In this document: piece after piece, positions 31,902-42,939 of the stretch
How the letters are laid out: every line of letters begins with the position of its first letter
How positions within the stretch are numbered: position 1 is the stretch's first letter
NCBI GenBank assembly: GCA_037042915.1
Contig: CM073193.1
Coordinates: 6,014,001 to 6,078,000, forward strand
Length of the DNA: 64,000 nt
Direction: 5' to 3'
Source: Auricularia sp. M13
Lineage: Eukaryota > Basidiomycota > Agaricomycetes > Auriculariales > Auriculariaceae
Translations under genes and position numbers: made by a program
Notes under the pieces: model-generated
What the model was told of the DNA's origin: nothing
What the model saw: only the letters and a program-made list of their open reading frames with translations
Database searches by the model: none

Positions 31902-33584
31902 TCAATCATCCTCGTCGAAAGCCATGAATTCTTCTTCCAGCTCATCCTCGCCGCTGGAGTCGCTCCAATCATCGGAACCGCCCGTAGCGTCAGCAAATTT
32001 GTCGTCCCAGTCATCGAGGAAGTCCCCAGCACGTGCTTGGGTTTCTATATCATCATCGAAATTCCAGCTGACCCCCAGGCGTTTAAGGAGAGGAAGAGTG
32101 TCGCCGTCGCGACGGTGTTTTGCACAGCGAGCACGGGCAAATTTCAGAAGCGTTTGACCGGACAAGCCTTTGGTGTTGCATTCAGAAATGAACAGGCGCC
32201 TGAGTGCAGGGAATACTGCAGGGTCGTTTGGCGTCGCGAATAACGTGCCACCAAGCATCGGGCAGGAGTCAATGATGAGGGTGCGCAGTTGGGGTAAAGC
32301 ACGGATGACGGTCAGAAGGAGGCCAGTAACTTCGATTGAGCTGAGTGTGAGCCGACTGATTTGAGGGCAGGAACGCGGAATGAAGTGCGCGACAGCGTCG
32401 CTGAGCTCCGGGCAGCGGTAGCCTACTACGTTGCGAAAGGCAGCACGTTGGAGGTTGGGAAACGTCAATGCCCTACCGAAGTCGTCGTCCATGGTCTGGT
32501 TCGCTTCCAGCATGAGGCTGCGGAGGTGTGGATGAGCCGTCACGGGACCCCAGTCGCCGGAGTGCTCCAGATAGGGCGAATACAGCCTGCATGTAGGAAC
32601 AGTGGGATACAAGGCAAGCGCGTCCGCCATATCTCGGTCGGTCAGTGAAGTCTGCTTGTTCCAGAGATTGACATGCTGGATGTTGTCTGCAGATGGCCGA
32701 GAGCTAGCAAAGCGCCGAAGGGAGAAGTTGCCGAGCTCCACCGCACGAAGTCGTTGACAATGGTGAAAAAAGAGGCCGTAATACGTGGGATCCATACTCC
32801 GGTTTAACGGTTGCTCTTCCTCGAGTTCGTCTGTGCAACTGTCCGCTTCCAGTACGAGAGACTCCAGATAAGGCGTAATTCTGTGGAAATGTTGTGAAAG
32901 GAAGCTATCGTGGAAGTCCGCACGACTGTCGGCTGCGTGCACGTTGATCGAGCGGCAAAAGGTCATTATACGACCAAAAGCGAAGAAGAGTCCGCGGAAG
33001 CGCTTGTCGTGCGAAACATCCTTCTCCAGGATCAATTCCAGTTCGAATCGTGGATACGGGAGGGCGAGAAGACGCTTGTCTATGGCCACCTGTGCTGACT
33101 GTATCTTTTTCGTCGTCCAAGACGGGCCCAAGTGTATGTGGACGAAGCGCCAGAGTTCCCTTTGTGCGACAGCAACTGCCCGCCAGCGCTTGCTGACAGC
33201 CGAAATGGCCAATGCTGCGGATTGCGCTCCTTTCGAAGGATGGTACCCATGTTGGTCCTTCCGAGCTTCAGCCACAGCAGCGGAGAAGATTATGGTCCAG
33301 ATTTCGTCGGGTACCTTGCGTACAGGGTGCAAGAGACCGCGTTTACGCTGCATTTCGTCCTGAAGCGAATTCTCCAGTGCGCGCGCGTGTTCATATGCGG
33401 CCTTGGCGCAGGAAAAAACAGCCTCCGCCTCACGTAATGCCGATTCAGCGCGAGAGAACGCGACCCTGACGCGCTCTGTCCGCTGTTGTAAGCCACACAG
33501 GTCGTCTGCGTCGGCGGAGAGCGCTTCACGAATCAGAACAGCTTCCTGCTGGCTAGCAAAGCGATTTGGGTCAGGTTTCGACAT
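31902..33584 (-). CDS. F-box-like protein, intact copy (560 aa)
   Basis: One uninterrupted exon from ATG 33584. The start MSKPDPNRFASQQEAVLI leads to an N-terminal coiled coil (AFSRAESALREAEAVFSC). The F-box-like helices follow (LLHPVRKVPDEIWTIIFSAA, ISAVSKRWRAVAVAQRELW), then LRR-like repeats (YYGLFFHHCQRLRAVELGNF, RSCPQISRLTLSSIEVTGLL) and a very acidic C-terminus (DDWSDSSGEDELEEEFMAFD). It is the intact reference for copies A (5937-7567) and B (13725-15381). F-box proteins act as substrate adaptors of SCF ubiquitin ligases; here the target is unknown. The absence of introns in all three copies, in an otherwise intron-dense region, is notable. Confidence 0.8.
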   Translation of the reverse strand: MSKPDPNRFASQQEAVLIREALSADADDLCGLQQRTERVRVAFSRAESALREAEAVFSCAKAAYEHARALENSLQDEMQRKRGLLHPVRKVPDEIWTIIFSAAVAEARKDQHGYHPSKGAQSAALAISAVSKRWRAVAVAQRELWRFVHIHLGPSWTTKKIQSAQVAIDKRLLALPYPRFELELILEKDVSHDKRFRGLFFAFGRIMTFCRSINVHAADSRADFHDSFLSQHFHRITPYLESLVLEADSCTDELEEEQPLNRSMDPTYYGLFFHHCQRLRAVELGNFSLRRFASSRPSADNIQHVNLWNKQTSLTDRDMADALALYPTVPTCRLYSPYLEHSGDWGPVTAHPHLRSLMLEANQTMDDDFGRALTFPNLQRAAFRNVVGYRCPELSDAVAHFIPRSCPQISRLTLSSIEVTGLLLTVIRALPQLRTLIIDSCPMLGGTLFATPNDPAVFPALRRLFISECNTKGLSGQTLLKFARARCAKHRRDGDTLPLLKRLGVSWNFDDDIETQARAGDFLDDWDDKFADATGGSDDWSDSSGEDELEEEFMAFDEDD

Positions 33585-33746
33585 GTGAAGATGGCGCGGC
33601 GGTGGACGCGACCCTGAGCCCGAGGAGAGAAGTTTCGAGTGTATTTCAAGGTCCGACGGGCCTCACGAAGTTGACTCATGCTTATTAACATTGACACTCA
33701 CAACATTGTCAACAAGGAGCTTGGGACTTTTAGAAATGCTTGTTAA

Positions 33747-33795
33747 GTCACAGCAAGGAACAGCATTCGAAAAATCCCAAACCCCTTGCTGTGAC
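33747..33795. repeat. Perfect 12-bp inverted repeat with 25-nt loop
   Basis: GTCACAGCAAGG (33747-33758) and its exact reverse complement CCTTGCTGTGAC (33784-33795). It sits about 160 bp upstream of the intact F-box-like gene's start codon. It could be a protein-binding dyad or a relic of an inverted duplication. Confidence 0.6.
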
Positions 33796-33840
33796 TGCAC
33801 TTGCTCCCATGCAGTTGCCCTAGGATTGCACGTCAAAAAT

Positions 33841-34116
33841 ATGCTGAGCATCCCGTCGCTTGTCTCTGCACTGCAAGACTGCGCATTTTCCGACCCCTTT
33901 CTACGAGCGCGAAGAGTCTACTGGCGAATCCTTTGCAACCTCACTCACCGCACTTCACCTCGCAGAATTGGCCATGTGCTCCCTTCCTGCTAACCCGAAT
34001 GGTGGCACAAAATAAAGGATGAAGCTATCACCGCGCGCTGGAAGAAGGCAATGGACCAGGGAGTCGGCAAAAAGCATGTCGGCTATGTCCTGGGGCGTGA
34101 AGTATACAGACGATAA
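33841..34116 (+). pseudogene. Possible relic of a DUF4246-like N-terminal segment
   Basis: Two plus-strand pieces look like protein: MLSIPSLVSALQDCAFSDPF, and in another frame KIKDEAITARWKKAMDQG followed by HVGYVLGREVYRR and TAA at 34114-34116. The second piece resembles the KI-x-D-x-x-I-x-x-(R/K)-W-K pattern near the N-terminus of DUF4246 proteins. No further domain follows before the aspartokinase 3' end. The assignment rests on one short motif and is weak. Confidence 0.3.
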
Positions 34117-34210
34117 AGGCTGTTGTTGAAGTCCTGGCGTGAGGTTACTCTAAAACAACCCTAGTTGTGGGCGCGGGGAAGTTCAATTGCAGTCGACGAA
34201 TTATGAACGA

Positions 34211-34257
34211 TGTGTAGTTGGATACACGGATATAGGATGGTGTGTAGTTGGATACAC
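34211..34257. repeat. Two 17-bp direct repeats, period 30, each with a dyad
   Basis: TGTGTAGTTGGATACAC occurs at 34211-34227 and 34241-34257. Each copy has GTGTA and TACAC at its ends. It lies 56 bp beyond the aspartokinase stop codon, so it is in or near that transcript's 3' end. Confidence 0.6.
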
Positions 34258-34312
34258 TGGTATGTCTGGGCCTACCCGGCCGTTTTTACAGTGCGGCGGC
34301 CAGCGCACGCGC

Positions 34313-36553
34313 TCAGAAGAGCCACGGGCCCACTGCAAAGTCATGAGCAAGAAGTACTCAAGACAAGTAAGGTGCCATGCGTACCTCTGCCCTGGGTCCC
34401 ATCCGCCCCGACCTGCAGACAGTCGCGGTGGACGAGGTTGAGCGCCTTAGTGGCGTCGCGGCCGTCGATGACGCACGAGATATTGATCTCGCTGGCGCCC
34501 TGGCTGATCATCTCGATGTTGACGCCGCCCTCGGCGAGCGTGCTGAACATGCGGCCGGCAATGCCGACCATCTTATGCATCGACTTGCCCACAAGCGACA
34601 ATATGGCCATGTCGCGGTGCACCGAGACCGAGCCGAGCTTCTGCAGCTCGCGCACGAGGCGGTCGACGCTGCGGCGCTCGCCGTGTGCGCGGTCCTCGAT
34701 CGCCATGCTGACGTGCACCTCGGACGTGCTGATGAGGTCGACGACGACGCCGAACGCGTCGAGCGTCGAGAAGATGCGCGCGAGGAAGCCGTGCGACACG
34801 CTCTTGCGGTTCGAGTTGACGTTCAGCACCAGGATGCGCTCCTTGATCGTCACCGCCGTCGGCGCCCTCCGCGGCGGCTTCGCAGCCACACCCGCACCCA
34901 CGAGCGGCGCCATCGTGCCCGGGATGAACGGCACGCCCGGCACCGGCACCGGCACGAGCGCGCCGGGCAGCAGCGACGTCGCCGCGGGCGCCTCCGGGTG
35001 CGGGTGGATGACCGTCCCGCCGCCGGTGGGGTTCTCGACGTTCTTGATGCGGATGGGGATCGCGCGGCGGATGACCTGCTCCATCGTGAACGGGTGCACG
35101 ACCTCGGAGCCGTAGTACGTCAGCTCCGCCGCCTCGTCGGGCGAGATGAGCGGCACCAGCCGCGCGGTGGGCACCTTGCGCGGGTCCGCGGTGAAGATGC
35201 CGTCGACCTCCTTCCAAATCTGCAGCTCGCTCGCCTCGAGCCCCACCGCGAGCAGCGCGGCGAGCAGGTCCGTGTACCCGCGCCCGACTTGTCGTAATAA
35301 CGAGCCGGGCACGGGGCCGAAGAAGCCCGTCACAACGGGGACGCGGGGCCCGCATTGCTTTATGCGCTCGCCGAGGACGCTCGTGAGGGAGTCGTAGAAT
35401 GGCTGCTCTAATTGGCCGTCTACCCCGAAGGTCACATCCTGGTCGTCCTCGACTTGCGGCACTATGCTTTCCAAAGAGACAAATTCCGAGTCGATTCCCT
35501 GCAAAGGATCAGAATAGAAATTAGGCATACGGGTTGGACTCACTCTATCCCGCAAGACGGCTGCGACAAGCTTGCAGGCTAACCGCTCGCCAACGCCCAT
35601 AATACTGTCCTTGGACCGAGATGATATTTCGCGGATGACCTGGACCGGATGAGCTCGTTGTCACAGCACACCTCATTGCGAATACTCTGGCAGAGATGTG
35701 CCAAGAAGTGCAGCATAATGCTACCTTCGAGGGCTAGCCACGTAGCAAGCATTCGCCCCGCCCGAAGGCTTTGCATTCTCACATCATGCCTGCGCCACAG
35801 ATATCTTGGACGTCAAGGCAACGGGCCTGGAAAGTGCGAGAAGCCAAGGATATGCAAACGGGCTCACCTGTGCTGCGAACAAGAAGCCTCTAAGCGCCTC
35901 GCAGTCTCGCTCCATTTCCTGTTCGAGCTCCTTTAGCAATCCGGCGTCTCGTATGAGCGCGCGAGCGGCGGTAAGGTGCTCGGACAGTATGAGGTCGACA
36001 GTCTGGTTGAACGGCGCGTCCGCAATGGCGTTTGCCAGCGACGTTATGGGCGCGTCGGGCGACCCGGACCGAGTGCCGTTGCGAGGTTGGGGAGTCCCTG
36101 GCGGCGACGCCGACGACAGCGCCGACATCGACAGCGAGTTTTGCCTGCTCCAGGGGTATCCCGGCGCCGGCGTCGACGTGCCCGGCGTCGCAGTCGGCGT
36201 ATTGGGCCGTTGTAATGCTTCGGATGCGGCACGCAGCAGCAAGTTCGTCGTACCCAACGCCTTCGTTGAGCCTGACCGCGCCGAGCAGACAATGGCGACC
36301 TTATGCTGGTCCAGATACGTGCTAATAGAACCCGATTTAGTATCCCAGGATACTCTGACACTGAGCGCGCGCGGACGAGTGCATACGGCAATATGTCTTC
36401 AGCTATCTTGGCCGCGAACTTGCCGACGCTGGTGCCGCCATATTTCTGCACGAGCCAGCGCGCGGCGGGGTCTATCGTGTTCTGGTGCAGGTTGGGCGGC
36501 GTCGGCGGCGTCGAGTCCGAGCCCGAGGACAGCGAGTCGTCAGAGTGGGACAT
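34313..36553 (-). CDS. HOM3: Aspartokinase
   Basis: First enzyme of the aspartate pathway to threonine, methionine and isoleucine (ATP + L-aspartate to 4-phospho-L-aspartate), cytosolic. Exons: 36553-36387, 36321-35868, 35639-35544, 35498-34385 and 34332-34313. Landmarks are WLVQKYGGTSVGKFAAKIAE (nucleotide binding), VAIVCSARSGSTKALGTTNL, IMGVGERLACKLVAAVL, VVTGFFGPVPGSL and WKEVDGIFTADPRKVP. Two ACT domains follow (ILVLNVNSNRKSVSHGFLAR; AGRMFSTLAEGGVNIEMISQ), the allosteric threonine-sensing part. The tiny last exon gives the conserved ending VGPWLF. The regulatory half has an added Pro/Gly-rich linker. The second intron, 35640-35867, is 228 nt, long for this region. The ATG at 36553 is chosen over an upstream TTG. 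Confidence 0.93.
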
Positions 36554-38804
36554 AGCGGCGAGAGTGACTCGGCCGATGGCCAACGGCCGACCCTTTAAGT
36601 ATATCTGACCCTGGAGTCATACTTATCCCAGGCCCCAGGATTCGCTGCCACGTTGCCCGCCGCACACACCTCATCACTCATGTCCACTACCACGGACGTG
36701 CTAGATAGACGCGGTCTCGCCAGATTCGGTGTCCCGCTGGGTACGAACCTTGTCATGTTTTCCTCAGCTGAGCAAGCGCAGTCACATGACCATGACCCTG
36801 CAGGTCGGAATAGATTGATTCTCAACATACACATCGCGATTTGGCTGTATGCGGCCTCCACGAGCGTCAAGGCACGGCGGACTGCTCGATACACACATTA
36901 GCCACAGCATCCCACAGCTCTTTGCCCACTAATCCTCGTCGAGGTGCTATTCCCCGCTCGAGCCTCATTGGGCAGGCCACTGGAAGCCCCTAGATCGCTT
37001 CTCAATTCGCAAATGTGACTCGGACAGATCTGCCCATCTACTGTACTTGGCTCTTCACAGACATGGCCAGCTGGGCGGGATTCCATTACCCACGAGTGAC
37101 TGATAAAGGTTACTCATTCACTATGTAGTAGATAGACTTGCAATCAAGCGGACGTGGGCAAAACGACAATTTTACATCGAGAGGATTTGCCTCGGGCTGA
37201 CTGGAGGCTCGCGGCATATGTGAGCCCTTACGAGGTTTTAGCAGGGATTTTGGCTACGCAATGACCATAGTACTGGACAGTGAGCATTGTAATCATCAGC
37301 GGCTGGGCGTGCCAAGGTTGTGCGAAGAGTTTCACCGCAACGTCCTCACTCCTCAGTGAGGCATCGTTAGTAGAGTACGTAGAGCCTGAGGAAGCCTTTC
37401 AGACAATCTGCAAGAGGTACAGAAAGAGCCCCGTAGTGCGGCTGCTGTTCCAGTAATGCGACATGAGAACAAGTTCGTCGAGCGAGGGCGGCCTCCACTG
37501 GCCGCGCGTCACGAAGCATCGATTCCTACCGAAGGATTACCATGCACAACTTCCCTAGATTTCAGCGTGCATTCAGATTAAAATGGAATGCTGCAATATG
37601 TATGTATGTCGCTTGACTTTTGTCGGAAAAAGTGCAGGAGCTCGGTCTAGGAAGATGATGCTAGAGGCAAAGATCTACCAAGACCTCGCTCCCATATACC
37701 GTATATCTAGCCAGACCTAGCAGGGTCTAGATAGAGCTTATCTCATGTCTGAGAGCATGTCCACATTGTGAAAGAGGTCTTGAAACGGCAGATGGGTGCT
37801 GCAGCACCTTATTCCGGCCGTCAATGCCGGCCAGAACAGACGAGGGAACAATTCAAAAAATCTTGCGCACGGACCAGGGGCGTATCAGCCGTCGAACGCG
37901 ATTAATACATTGTCAATCGAGTGGCCCCCGGTGGGGGTACATGGGACATCAAGCGCGCGCGTTGTGCTCCACTCAGCGGCACTTGCTCCACAGCTCCACA
38001 ATTATGTATCTAGTAACTCATTGTACATATTGTTGTAATGGCGTAAGCTATGTTAGACGACTTAGAGGTTGTAATGTTACGGAGTATATAACAGGCAGTA
38101 AGATTGTAAGAAGTGACAAATGAAGTACACACGCCCGTGTGGGCGATGTGTACAAGCTATTATACATATTTTCACCTACCTGGTAGACCGAGCTCGTTCT
38201 TAATATAACCGGCGGGCCTAGCATCGTCTAGCGGATCTGGCAGACCATGCCAGAGACGCTGGGCCTGCAAGTCGTTACCCAGATCTAGTATATGAGGTGC
38301 TAGATGGTTAGAACTAGCTAGGTCCTACATGGCCCAGCTAGGTATACTGAATGCACATTTTCCGACATTTGTCACTGTATTGACAGGACCAGTCGGCGGC
38401 CGTCGTCCCAAATCGGGCAGGATGATTTTCCTTTTCTTGCGGGTGAAATTCGTCTCGCCGACAGACGCCATGAAGAGAAGCTGATGTTTACTCATTGCCT
38501 TTTGATGCGAAATTTCATGGCTCGGTGGCTCCATGCCCGTCCTAACTTTGTCACAGGCGTTCAGCTCGATCTGGCGCTATGAGAAAAAATGACCTCATCT
38601 TTCCTGTCTCTGTTTAAGCACATCTGTGAGCCTTGTTTTACCCCACAGGACGTTATGGCAAGGATATGCAAGAAGTTGTCGAACGAAACGGGATATCCCG
38701 ATGATCGGCTGATCATTGATTGGGAACCGCCACGAAGCGCGCCAGCAGCTCAACGCCGATCCCTGCCGTCACGGGATGGCATGCAAACAGTACACAGGGC
38801 GGCG
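36554..38804. other. Gene-poor, CTAG-rich 2.3 kb
   Basis: No gene could be supported. From about 37550 to 38345 the tetranucleotide CTAG recurs often, for example three times within 37705-37735 and repeatedly in 38218-38345. The stretch is AT-richer than its neighbours and has many short stop-dense frames. It may be the remains of a transposable element, but I find no intact terminal repeats, reverse transcriptase or transposase motif. Confidence 0.45.
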
Positions 38805-38812
38805 TATAAAAG
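38805..38812 (+). promoter_or_regulatory. TATA box of the secreted beta-helix gene
   Basis: TATAAAAG about 60 nt before the ATG at 38873. Confidence 0.6.
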
Positions 38813-38872
38813 GAACGCCGACTGCCATGACCCCGGGCCTCCATCTACCCAACTTTCTTCTTTCACATCGGC

Positions 38873-40576
38873 ATGCGCTGCTCGTTCTCCCTCGGACTCG
38901 TCGTTCTTTCCTTCAGCCTCAGCCTCGGTCTGTCGCAGGCAGCGACGACGGTAGACTACACAACGATCAAGACGAAGAAGGGCGACGTCCTGCCCGACTT
39001 CTCGTACGTCGGCTACCGCCAGGGCGACCACAAGCTGCCGTCGTCCAAGCCGCACAACGCGAGCGTCGTCCTCCCGCCCAGCGCGTCTTCCTCAGACGAC
39101 CAGAGCGGCGCCCTTCAAGCTGCACTGGACAAGGTCGGCGCGGCCGGTGGCGGCGTCGTCGAGCTTGCCGCTGGCGCGCATTATCTTTCGGGCGACAAGA
39201 GCATTGTGTTCCCTGCGAAGACGTGGCTGCGCGGGGCCGACGCGAGTAAGACTGTCGTTTATGTCAAGGGCGCTGCACGGGAGGTCTTCTCGATTGGGTC
39301 GCCCGGGTTGAAGGCCAACACGGGCGCGCAGACGGATATTTCGGCTAGTTATGTCGGTATTGGGGCCAGCACGGTCGCTGTTAAGGATGCCTCGATCTTC
39401 AAGGCCGGACAGACGGTCTATGTGCAACGTCCTGCGACGGCTGCTTGGGTGCGTGTCACTGTTGGTATCTCTAGAAGAGTTTCTCACAATCCCTCATAGA
39501 TTCGCGCAAACGGTATGGCCGATCTTGTGCGCGACAACAAGACCCAGACATGGATCAAGGCAAGTCTCACGGAATCTCCTGCAGATGACTCGCTCTAATT
39601 GTGGAACCGCATCGTTGCTGTAGGAGGGCACTCTCATCAAGCAGCCCCGCACCATCGCCTCCATCTCAGGCAATACCCTAACGCTCGACGTCCCTCTTAC
39701 CGACGCGATCGAGAAGAAATACGGGCAGGGCACCGTCCAACTCTACACCGCGCCCTCGCAAACTCAAGGCGCGGGCATCGAGCAGCTGCAAATCGTCTTG
39801 CAGCCCTCATGCTCGGGCAAGCCGATCAACGATGCCACATGCAGCGGCTTCCAGGCGATTACATTCCAGCCGTTCGTCCGGGACTCGTGGGCGAGCACGG
39901 TGAACATGACGGGCTTCGTCGCGGGCTTCGTGCGCGTGTACGCCGGCGCGCAGCGCATCACGCTGGAGAACCTGGTGGCGTACCGCGACGCGGCGTCGGA
40001 CGGCTCGGCGGGATGGGGCAGCGACATTGCGGTCGAGGGCACGCAGGTGCTCGTCAGGGACTGCGCGTCGCGCGCCGTCGCTGGCGGTCGGTCGTTCGCC
40101 ATCACGACGGGCGGGCAGACGGCCGGGCCTAATGCCGTGCTGAACCAGCGCGCGAGTTTGACGTCGCAGGTCGTCCAGCCGCACATGCGCTGGGCGCACG
40201 GCCTGCTCGTCGACAACTCCCAGGCGGGCATCCAGCTCATCAACCGCAAGACCTGTGAGTCTCTCTCTCTCTCTTCCCCATCTCCCCAGAGTCTGAGATC
40301 GGTCATGCATGTGTACTGATGCGTCGATGTGCAGCGGGTTCGGGCCATGGCTGGGCGATCAACGGCGGCGTCGCGTGGAACAGCGACGCGGCGTTCACCA
40401 TCCAGTCCCCCCCGCTCGGCGTGAACTGGGGCATCGGGATGCGCGGCAAGGCGGGCGCGGACTCGAACGGCACGCTCATCGCCACGGGAGAGAGCGTCAC
40501 GCCCAAGAGCCTTTACACCGCGCAGCTCCAGGCACGACGTGCTGCTGCTGCCGCCGCCAAGCGGGCTGCAAACTAG
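38873..40576 (+). CDS. Secreted right-handed beta-helix (pectin-lyase-fold) protein
   Basis: Exons 38873-39448, 39500-39559, 39624-40254 and 40335-40576. A signal peptide (LGLVVLSFSLSLGLSQA) is followed by the N-terminal cap of pectate-lyase-superfamily proteins: DQSGALQAALDKVGAAGGGV, AGAHYLSGDKSIVFPAKTWL. Repeated short beta-strand turns follow (FVRVYAGAQRITLENLVAY, IAVEGTQVLVRDCASRAV, MRWAHGLLVDNSQAGIQLIN). The C-terminus is Ala/Arg-rich (ARRAAAAAAKRAAN). Secreted members usually cleave or bind polysaccharides; I cannot assign a CAZy family. The second intron starts with GC (AAG|GCAAGT at 39560) and ends tgtag: a GC-AG intron with an otherwise ideal donor. The gene is intact. Confidence 0.75.
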
Positions 40577-41278
40577 CTGTTGCTGTTCTTTCCTATATTT
40601 ATTGACGAGTTTTATTACTATGCATTCATAAACTTTTCATTTTCTATCAGCTGCGAGAGTTGAACTGACTGCAGCGATCGCGGCTGCTGATAACTAACGT
40701 TGCTTACGCAGGCCATTTAGTGTACAGCAGATTCGTTCCCATGAGCTCAACGGCGGTTCTCACGAAGGGATTCTTTAGGTGCTGGTTCAGGCCTCGTGCC
40801 TCAGGGCGTGTTCCCGGACGAGAGCGCTGGCACAGAGAGACAACACGGAGGCTCAGGATGCATTGCCGACCTTTGCACCTGAACAGTATGTCTGTCACCC
40901 GCAGTGTTGGGCCATTGCCAATAGTATTTAAACACTAAACGTTATAATGAGAATTCCAACGCCAGGAAAGGCAACTTGAAGTTTATTCGGACTGGTACAC
41001 CGTCGAGCTCGCTGTTGTACATTCGGCACATCTGACTGAACGATACTCGGTCCCTGCGACGCATGTGGAGGCGGGTCCGGCCGGCGTGAGTTTGCGCGGC
41101 CTGCAGCGGTGAGTGGCCGACTGATACGCAGGCCTAGGTCACACGCAGCACGGAGCGCTCTCCGCGCGCGCATCGATTGCTAAGCTGAGTACACATTTGT
41201 TGGCGAGAACGGACATACTGTACACAAGGGAGAAGAGACACGACCGTACCAAGATCAAAATATTGCTCAATCGCAAGT
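40577..41278. other. Intergenic, convergent 3' flanks
   Basis: Spacer between the beta-helix gene and the convergent coiled-coil gene. Only short frames without domains. Confidence 0.55.
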
Positions 41279-42560
41279 CTACGGGGAGAGGAGCACGGCT
41301 GCGGGCGGCGACTCGCTCGAGCTTTCGACGACGGTGGCTGGCAGTGGGCGGGCGGCGGCGGCGGAGACGATGCTCGCGCGGCGGCTGAGCGTGCCGGTCT
41401 CGGCGATGCGGCCGCCGCGCTCGACGCTCGAATGTCGCGAGTGGGTGCGCGGCGCGCCGAGGCGGGGCGGGTACGGCAGCGTCGGCGAGCCGAGGCTGCT
41501 GGAGAGCGACGGCGGCGGCACGCTGGGGTACGTCAGCGGTGTCGCGAGCGGCGTCGCGGCGAAGACCTGCGCGGCGAGCCCGCCGCCGTTCGCGGACGTC
41601 GAGCTCGGCGGCGTCGTGAGCTGGGTCGCGTACGAGGACGACGCGGGGACGCCGTGCGACGTTGAGGGCGAGAACGGGTACGGGTTCGGCGACGTCGGGA
41701 TCGAGGACGACGGCGAGTTCGTCAAGGGCGTGGTGGTAGCCGACGGCGTCCGCGGCGAGTGCGCTGCGTGCGCCGACGCGGACGGGCGATGGATCTGCGA
41801 GGGCGGGCGCGGAATGGGCAGCCCTGGACGCACGGGCAGCGGGACCATGGAGGCCGTCGGCGACGAGGACGCGGTGGACGAGTTCCGCCGGTGCAGCGGC
41901 TGGTCGCCGCCGAGGCCGATAAGGTTATCCACGCTGAGTCCGAGCTGCATCGTGTGTCAGAATGTCAGCAGGCAGGCTAAGCCCAGTCTACGCACCCGTC
42001 GCCTGTGGTCTATGAGCTCCTCGCGGTACATATCGTTCTGTCTGACGACCTTGATGAACTCGCGCTCCATGTCGACGAGCCGGTTGCGCAGTGACTCGTT
42101 CTCGCGTCGGAGGGCCTCGAGCAGCGTCTCCTGGCTGGGATACCGTGGGTCGGCGCCGGAGAGCATGGCGTTCATGCCCAGATCGCGTCCGTCGTCGCTG
42201 CCAGGCGTGCTCGTGGCCGACGTGCCCTGTGGGGGATGCTGCTGTTGCTGCTGCTGAAGCTGCTGGGCGCGCAGAGCAGCGAGCTCCCTGGTGAGCCGGT
42301 TGACATGCGATTCTGATTCTGCCTCGAGCGCGTTTTCAAGCTGGATCTTTTCTTCCTTGAGCTGTAATTGCGGCTCCATTCAGACTGGTTGAACACACGG
42401 ATTATCAGATGGATAAACGGACCTGCTCTAATTTCCTGGAGAGCACGTTGATGATGCGCTCCTCCTCGGCCTCGTAGGCGTTGATGAGCTCTTCCTCGTG
42501 TTTCGGGTTGCCCACTAACGACGAGCGCGACGACATCCGCGGGATGACCGGCGACGACAT
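41279..42560 (-). CDS. Coiled-coil protein with Ser/Pro-rich C-terminus (389 aa)
   Basis: Exons 42560-42423, 42361-41996 and 41944-41279 keep frame. The N-terminal half is a long amphipathic coiled coil (EEELINAYEAEEERIINVLS, LKEEKIQLENALEAESESHV, LLEALRRENESLRNRLVDME), interrupted by a glutamine run (LQQQQQQHPP, encoded by CAG/CTG-type repeats near 42239). The C-terminal half is low complexity in Ser, Pro and Thr with many SP/TP sites, and holds THSRHSSVERGGRIAETGTL, a conserved-looking basic motif. It resembles conserved uncharacterised basidiomycete proteins. A scaffold role is only a guess from composition. Confidence 0.75.
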
Positions 42561-42939
42561 GAGGGTAGAAAGCCAAGGAGCGCCGCGGCGTTGAATTTGA
42601 CTTTCCGGCCCGAAGAAGCGCGGATGTAAGCCGTAATAAGTGGCAGCCTCGTGCTCATCTCCAATTTAATCCACCAGAGGCGGATTTCAGCCCTTGTTTC
42701 AGCCTCTCATCCTCCAAAAGGTCTCATTTAAAGGTATTAACTTTGTTTTCGACGTACGGATGGAGTTAAGCCTCGAGGGAGAACCTCAGCTGTGCTCAGG
42801 GAAACGAGATCCCTCTCAGGAACTCCGAGGAAGGACTCGGAGGTCATAGTGTTAGCATAGGCACGAGAAATGTCCGTTTACAAGCCACCGACGGAACGCA
42901 GCGTTGATGCAATTTGTTGAGTTGCAGCTACAGTAAGTA
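42561..42939. other. Intergenic, upstream of the coiled-coil gene
   Basis: Promoter region of the coiled-coil gene and 3' flank of NCL1, both on the minus strand. No coding signal recognised. Confidence 0.5.

Noticed and set aside
34377-35297. 306-codon plus-strand open frame rich in Arg, Asp and His
   Set aside because: Antisense to the aspartokinase regulatory half; composition typical of a shadow frame in GC-rich DNA.
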